NCBI GenBank assembly: GCA_963762545.1
Contig: CAVXLC010000005.1
Location: 1-64,000, forward strand
Reading direction: 5' to 3'
Length of the DNA stretch: 64,000 nt
Origin: JABFSM01 sp963762545
Lineage (GTDB): Bacteria; Gemmatimonadota; Gemmatimonadetes; Gemmatimonadales; GWC2-71-9
A program made the translations under genes and the position numbers. Positions 61,805 to 64,000 of the stretch are shown piece by piece. The notes under the pieces are model-generated. The model worked only from the letters and a program-made list of their open reading frames with translations. It did not search any database and had not been told where the DNA came from. Each line of letters opens with the position of its first letter. The stretch's first letter is position 1.

Positions 61805-62434
61805 ATGGCCGTCCTCTTCTGGGATGTCGACACGCAGTCCGACTTCATGCACGCGGACGGCAAGCTCTACGTCGCGGGCAGCGAGGCGATCATCCCGGTC
61901 CTGCAGCGCCTGACCCGCTACGCCCATCGGAACGGCATCCGGATCCTGGCCAGCGCCGACGACCACCAGCCGGGGCACCGCGAGCTCTCCGCCAGGCCCG
62001 ACTGGAAGGAGACTTTTCCGGAGCACTGCATGCGGGGAACCCCGGGCCAGCGCAAGATCGCCGAAACCCACCTCCGGAATCCGCTGGTGATCGAACCGGC
62101 GCCCCGCGACCCGGTGGGGCTCGCGGCGGAGGTCCGGGCCCACGACGGCGACATCCTCTTTCACAAGCACTGGTTCGACGTGTTCACCAATCCGAATCTG
62201 CTTCCGGTGCTCGACGCGCTGGCGCCGACCGGCATCGTGCTCTACGGCGTGGCCCTCGACGTCTGCGACAAGTACGCCATCGAGGGACTCCTCGCCCACC
62301 GCCCCGGCATTCCCCTGACCCTGGTCACCGACGCGGTGCGCGCCATCGACGCCGACGCCGCGCCCGCCCTGCTCGCCGACTGGGAGCGCCGGGGCGTCCG
62401 GCTCGCCACCAGCACGGAGGTCCTCGAGGCATGA
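61805..62434 (+). CDS. pncA: Nicotinamidase (isochorismatase family)
   Basis: This is 209 residues. Catalytic triad: Asp9 (WDVDTQSDFM), the Lys region, and Cys in GVALDVCDKYAIEG; the metal site is in SADDHQPGHRE. It hydrolyses nicotinamide to nicotinate, feeding the upstream phosphoribosyltransferase. ATG follows the previous stop by 1 bp; the stop overlaps the next ATG. Confidence 0.88.
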   Translation: MAVLFWDVDTQSDFMHADGKLYVAGSEAIIPVLQRLTRYAHRNGIRILASADDHQPGHRELSARPDWKETFPEHCMRGTPGQRKIAETHLRNPLVIEPAPRDPVGLAAEVRAHDGDILFHKHWFDVFTNPNLLPVLDALAPTGIVLYGVALDVCDKYAIEGLLAHRPGIPLTLVTDAVRAIDADAAPALLADWERRGVRLATSTEVLEA

Positions 62435-63507
62435 GCGAGTTCGGACGCAACTTCCTTCCCGGCCCGACCGATGTGCGCCCGGAGGTCCTCGCCGCGCAGG
62501 CCCAGCCGATGTTCGCCCACCGCGGCCCCCGGATGCAGGCGATGCTCGCCGCGATGCAGCCGTCCCTCCAGACCTGCTTCGGGACTGCCCAGCCGGTGTT
62601 CGTCGCCACCTGCTCGGGCACCGGCCTGATCGAGGCCGCGGTGCGGAGCGGCGTGCGGGAGCATGTCCTGGTGCCGGTCGGGGGCTATTTCGGCGAGTAC
62701 TTCGCCCGGATCGCGGAGTCGTGCGGCAAGCACGTGTCACGGGTGGAAGTGCATCCCGGCAACGCCATCATGCCGGCCCAGCTCGAGCAGTTCCTCGAGG
62801 GACCCGCGGTGGACGCGGTGGCCCTGGTCCACTCGGAATCCTCCACCGGCGCTCTGGCCGACGTCGCCGCGCTGGCCCAGGTGGTGCGGGCCCGGAAAGA
62901 TGTGCTGCTGCTGGTCGACGGGGTGACCTCGGTCGGCGCGATGCCCATCCAGATGGACGCGTGGGGCGCCGACTTCTACTGCACCGGCTCCCAGAAAGCC
63001 ATGGGTCTGCCTCCCGGCCTGGCGTTCGGCGCGGCGAGCCCGCGATTCCTGGAGCGCGCCGAGCGACAGCACGACGCCGGCTTCTACCTCTCGGTCAAGA
63101 AGCTGGCGGCGATCGCCCGGGACAACCTCCCCTTCTGGACGCCCGCGGTCTCCCTGATCCTCTCGCTGGAATGCCAGCTCGGGCGCATCGCCGAGTCGGG
63201 CGGGTGGACCGCACGCTGGGATCGGCATCGCCGGATGCTCTCGGTCATGGAGGCGTGGGCCGCGTCCCGGGAAGATGTCCGGCTCCTGGCCCAGGCCGGC
63301 GCCCGCTCGCCCGCCATCTCGAGCCTGGTGCTCCCCCCCTCCCGCCAGCCGGGCCCGGTCATGGCCGCGCTGGGGCAGGCGGGGTACCTGGTCGGGGGCC
63401 CGCTCGATGCCAGGCAGCAGGATATCATCCGGATCGGCCACATGGGCGACCTGGAGCCCGGCCATCTGGAGGCGCTGCTTTCGGTGCTCACGCGCGTGCT
63501 GGCATGA
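62431..63507 (+). CDS. Class V aminotransferase (alanine-glyoxylate/serine-pyruvate type)
   Basis: This is 358 residues. PGPTDVRPEVLAAQAQPMFAHRGP at the N-terminus, HSESSTGALAD, VDGVTSVGA, and the PLP lysine in GSQKAMGLPPGLAF are hallmarks of AGXT/SerC-like class V transaminases. The likely reaction is serine or alanine to glyoxylate/pyruvate exchange. ATGA overlaps on both sides keep it in the NAD-salvage operon. Confidence 0.88.
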   Translation: MSEFGRNFLPGPTDVRPEVLAAQAQPMFAHRGPRMQAMLAAMQPSLQTCFGTAQPVFVATCSGTGLIEAAVRSGVREHVLVPVGGYFGEYFARIAESCGKHVSRVEVHPGNAIMPAQLEQFLEGPAVDAVALVHSESSTGALADVAALAQVVRARKDVLLLVDGVTSVGAMPIQMDAWGADFYCTGSQKAMGLPPGLAFGAASPRFLERAERQHDAGFYLSVKKLAAIARDNLPFWTPAVSLILSLECQLGRIAESGGWTARWDRHRRMLSVMEAWAASREDVRLLAQAGARSPAISSLVLPPSRQPGPVMAALGQAGYLVGGPLDARQQDIIRIGHMGDLEPGHLEALLSVLTRVLA

Positions 63508-64000
63508 AGCGCCTGGTGCAGTATTTCGTGCGTGGTTTGCTGGTCACCACGCCGCTCGCCCTCACCCTGTGGATCTGCTGGTGGGCGGTGAGCACCGTGG
63601 ACAATCTGCTTCCGCTCGGCTTTCCCGGCGCCGGCATCCTGGTCACCGTCGCCGGCATCACCATCGTCGGCGCGCTGGCCGGCACCCTGGTCACCCGCGG
63701 ACTCCTGTCCGAGCTCGAGCGCCTGCTCGAAGGGCTCCCCTTCGTGCGGATCGTGTATACCTCGATCAAGGACCTGCTCAACGCCTTCGTCGGGGAGCGG
63801 CGGCGCTTCAACCGCCCGGTGCGGATCCGCCTCGACCAGGACGTGGACATCTGGTATCTGGGGTTCGTCACCGCGGACTCGCTCGGTCACCTCGGCATGC
63901 CCGGACACGTCGCGGTGTACCTCCCCTGGTCCTACAGCTTCGCCGGCCGAGTGATCCTGGTACCGGCCCAGCAGGTGCATCCGATTTCGGGGGACAGCAC
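63504..64000 (+). CDS. DUF502 family membrane protein (3' end outside window)
   Basis: The 165 visible residues begin MKRLVQYFVRGLLVTTPLALTLW. Two membrane helices (about 8-32 and 44-66) and the family motifs PFVRIVYTSIKDLLNAFVG, VTADSLG and HVAVYLPWSYSFAGRVILV identify DUF502. Function unknown. The frame runs off the end of the window. Confidence 0.88.
   Translation, partial: MKRLVQYFVRGLLVTTPLALTLWICWWAVSTVDNLLPLGFPGAGILVTVAGITIVGALAGTLVTRGLLSELERLLEGLPFVRIVYTSIKDLLNAFVGERRRFNRPVRIRLDQDVDIWYLGFVTADSLGHLGMPGHVAVYLPWSYSFAGRVILVPAQQVHPISGDS

Noticed and set aside
1..64000. tRNA, rRNA, insertion sequences, attachment sites, prophage
   Set aside because: I found no cloverleaf, rRNA-like stretch, transposase, integrase or phage structural gene on reading both strands.

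Overview
The window is high-GC bacterial DNA (visibly about 65-70% G+C) with dense, mostly co-directional gene runs and frequent 1-4 nt stop/start overlaps. The gene content points to a Gemmatimonadota-type organism: many secreted PD40 (beta-propeller) proteins, two tricorn-like S41 proteases, tandem PD40-amidohydrolases, BlaI/M56 pairs, 6-bladed propeller lipoproteins, and a diderm envelope (TolC, RND, Omp85-like barrel). The assignment to that phylum is inference from content. I saw no rRNA, tRNA, CRISPR array, transposase or phage genes.

Layout. 1-10.1 kb: 3' part of a DnaE-type polymerase gene, a tricorn protease homologue, a small SRPBCC protein, a convergent second S41/PD40 protease, and a PQQ-type sugar dehydrogenase lipoprotein. 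10.1-15.9 kb: a translationally coupled pair, SIR2-TIR protein plus membrane-anchored nSTAND ATPase, the best candidate here for an undescribed conflict/defence system, followed by an overlapping DUF72 gene. 15.9-21.3 kb: TfoX-like, IspH and a lipoprotein on the minus strand; a PAS-Fis regulator divergent from a CatE-like extradiol dioxygenase with a near-consensus promoter built around an 18-bp palindrome; an EamA exporter divergent from a TetR regulator; then a strong bidirectional terminator. 21.3-28.4 kb: two tandem PD40-amidohydrolase paralogues. 28.5-38.1 kb: a secreted unknown, a DUF4153 membrane protein, BlaI-M56 sensor/regulator, three propeller proteins, a gene-poor stretch with hairpins, a small membrane protein and a decayed Rieske gene.

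38.2-46.9 kb: a TolC-MFP-RND-RND efflux operon, with a BlaI-like operator matching the one before blaI in front of it. 47.0-55.3 kb: gyrA followed by a nearly uninterrupted chain of serine/threonine dehydratase, a REC-GAF-degenerate GGDEF protein, a Ser/Thr kinase, an M1 peptidase and a PD40 lipoprotein. 55.3-64 kb: TetR divergent from a saccharopine-dehydrogenase-like gene and a thioredoxin-fold gene; an Omp85-like barrel with a Tat-exported glycosylasparaginase on the minus strand; finally a plus-strand operon of a membrane protein, nicotinate phosphoribosyltransferase, nicotinamidase, a class V aminotransferase and the start of a DUF502 gene.

Two sequence-level themes cut across the genes. 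First, imperfect 8-bp tandem repeats, usually in inverted arrangement, sit between genes and also inside reading frames (twice in the polymerase gene, once in an RND pump, and at the 5' or 3' end of two efflux genes), always keeping the frame open. Second, several genes lack a Shine-Dalgarno sequence and instead carry a TAnnTT -10-like hexamer 6-8 nt before the start codon, which suggests leaderless transcripts.
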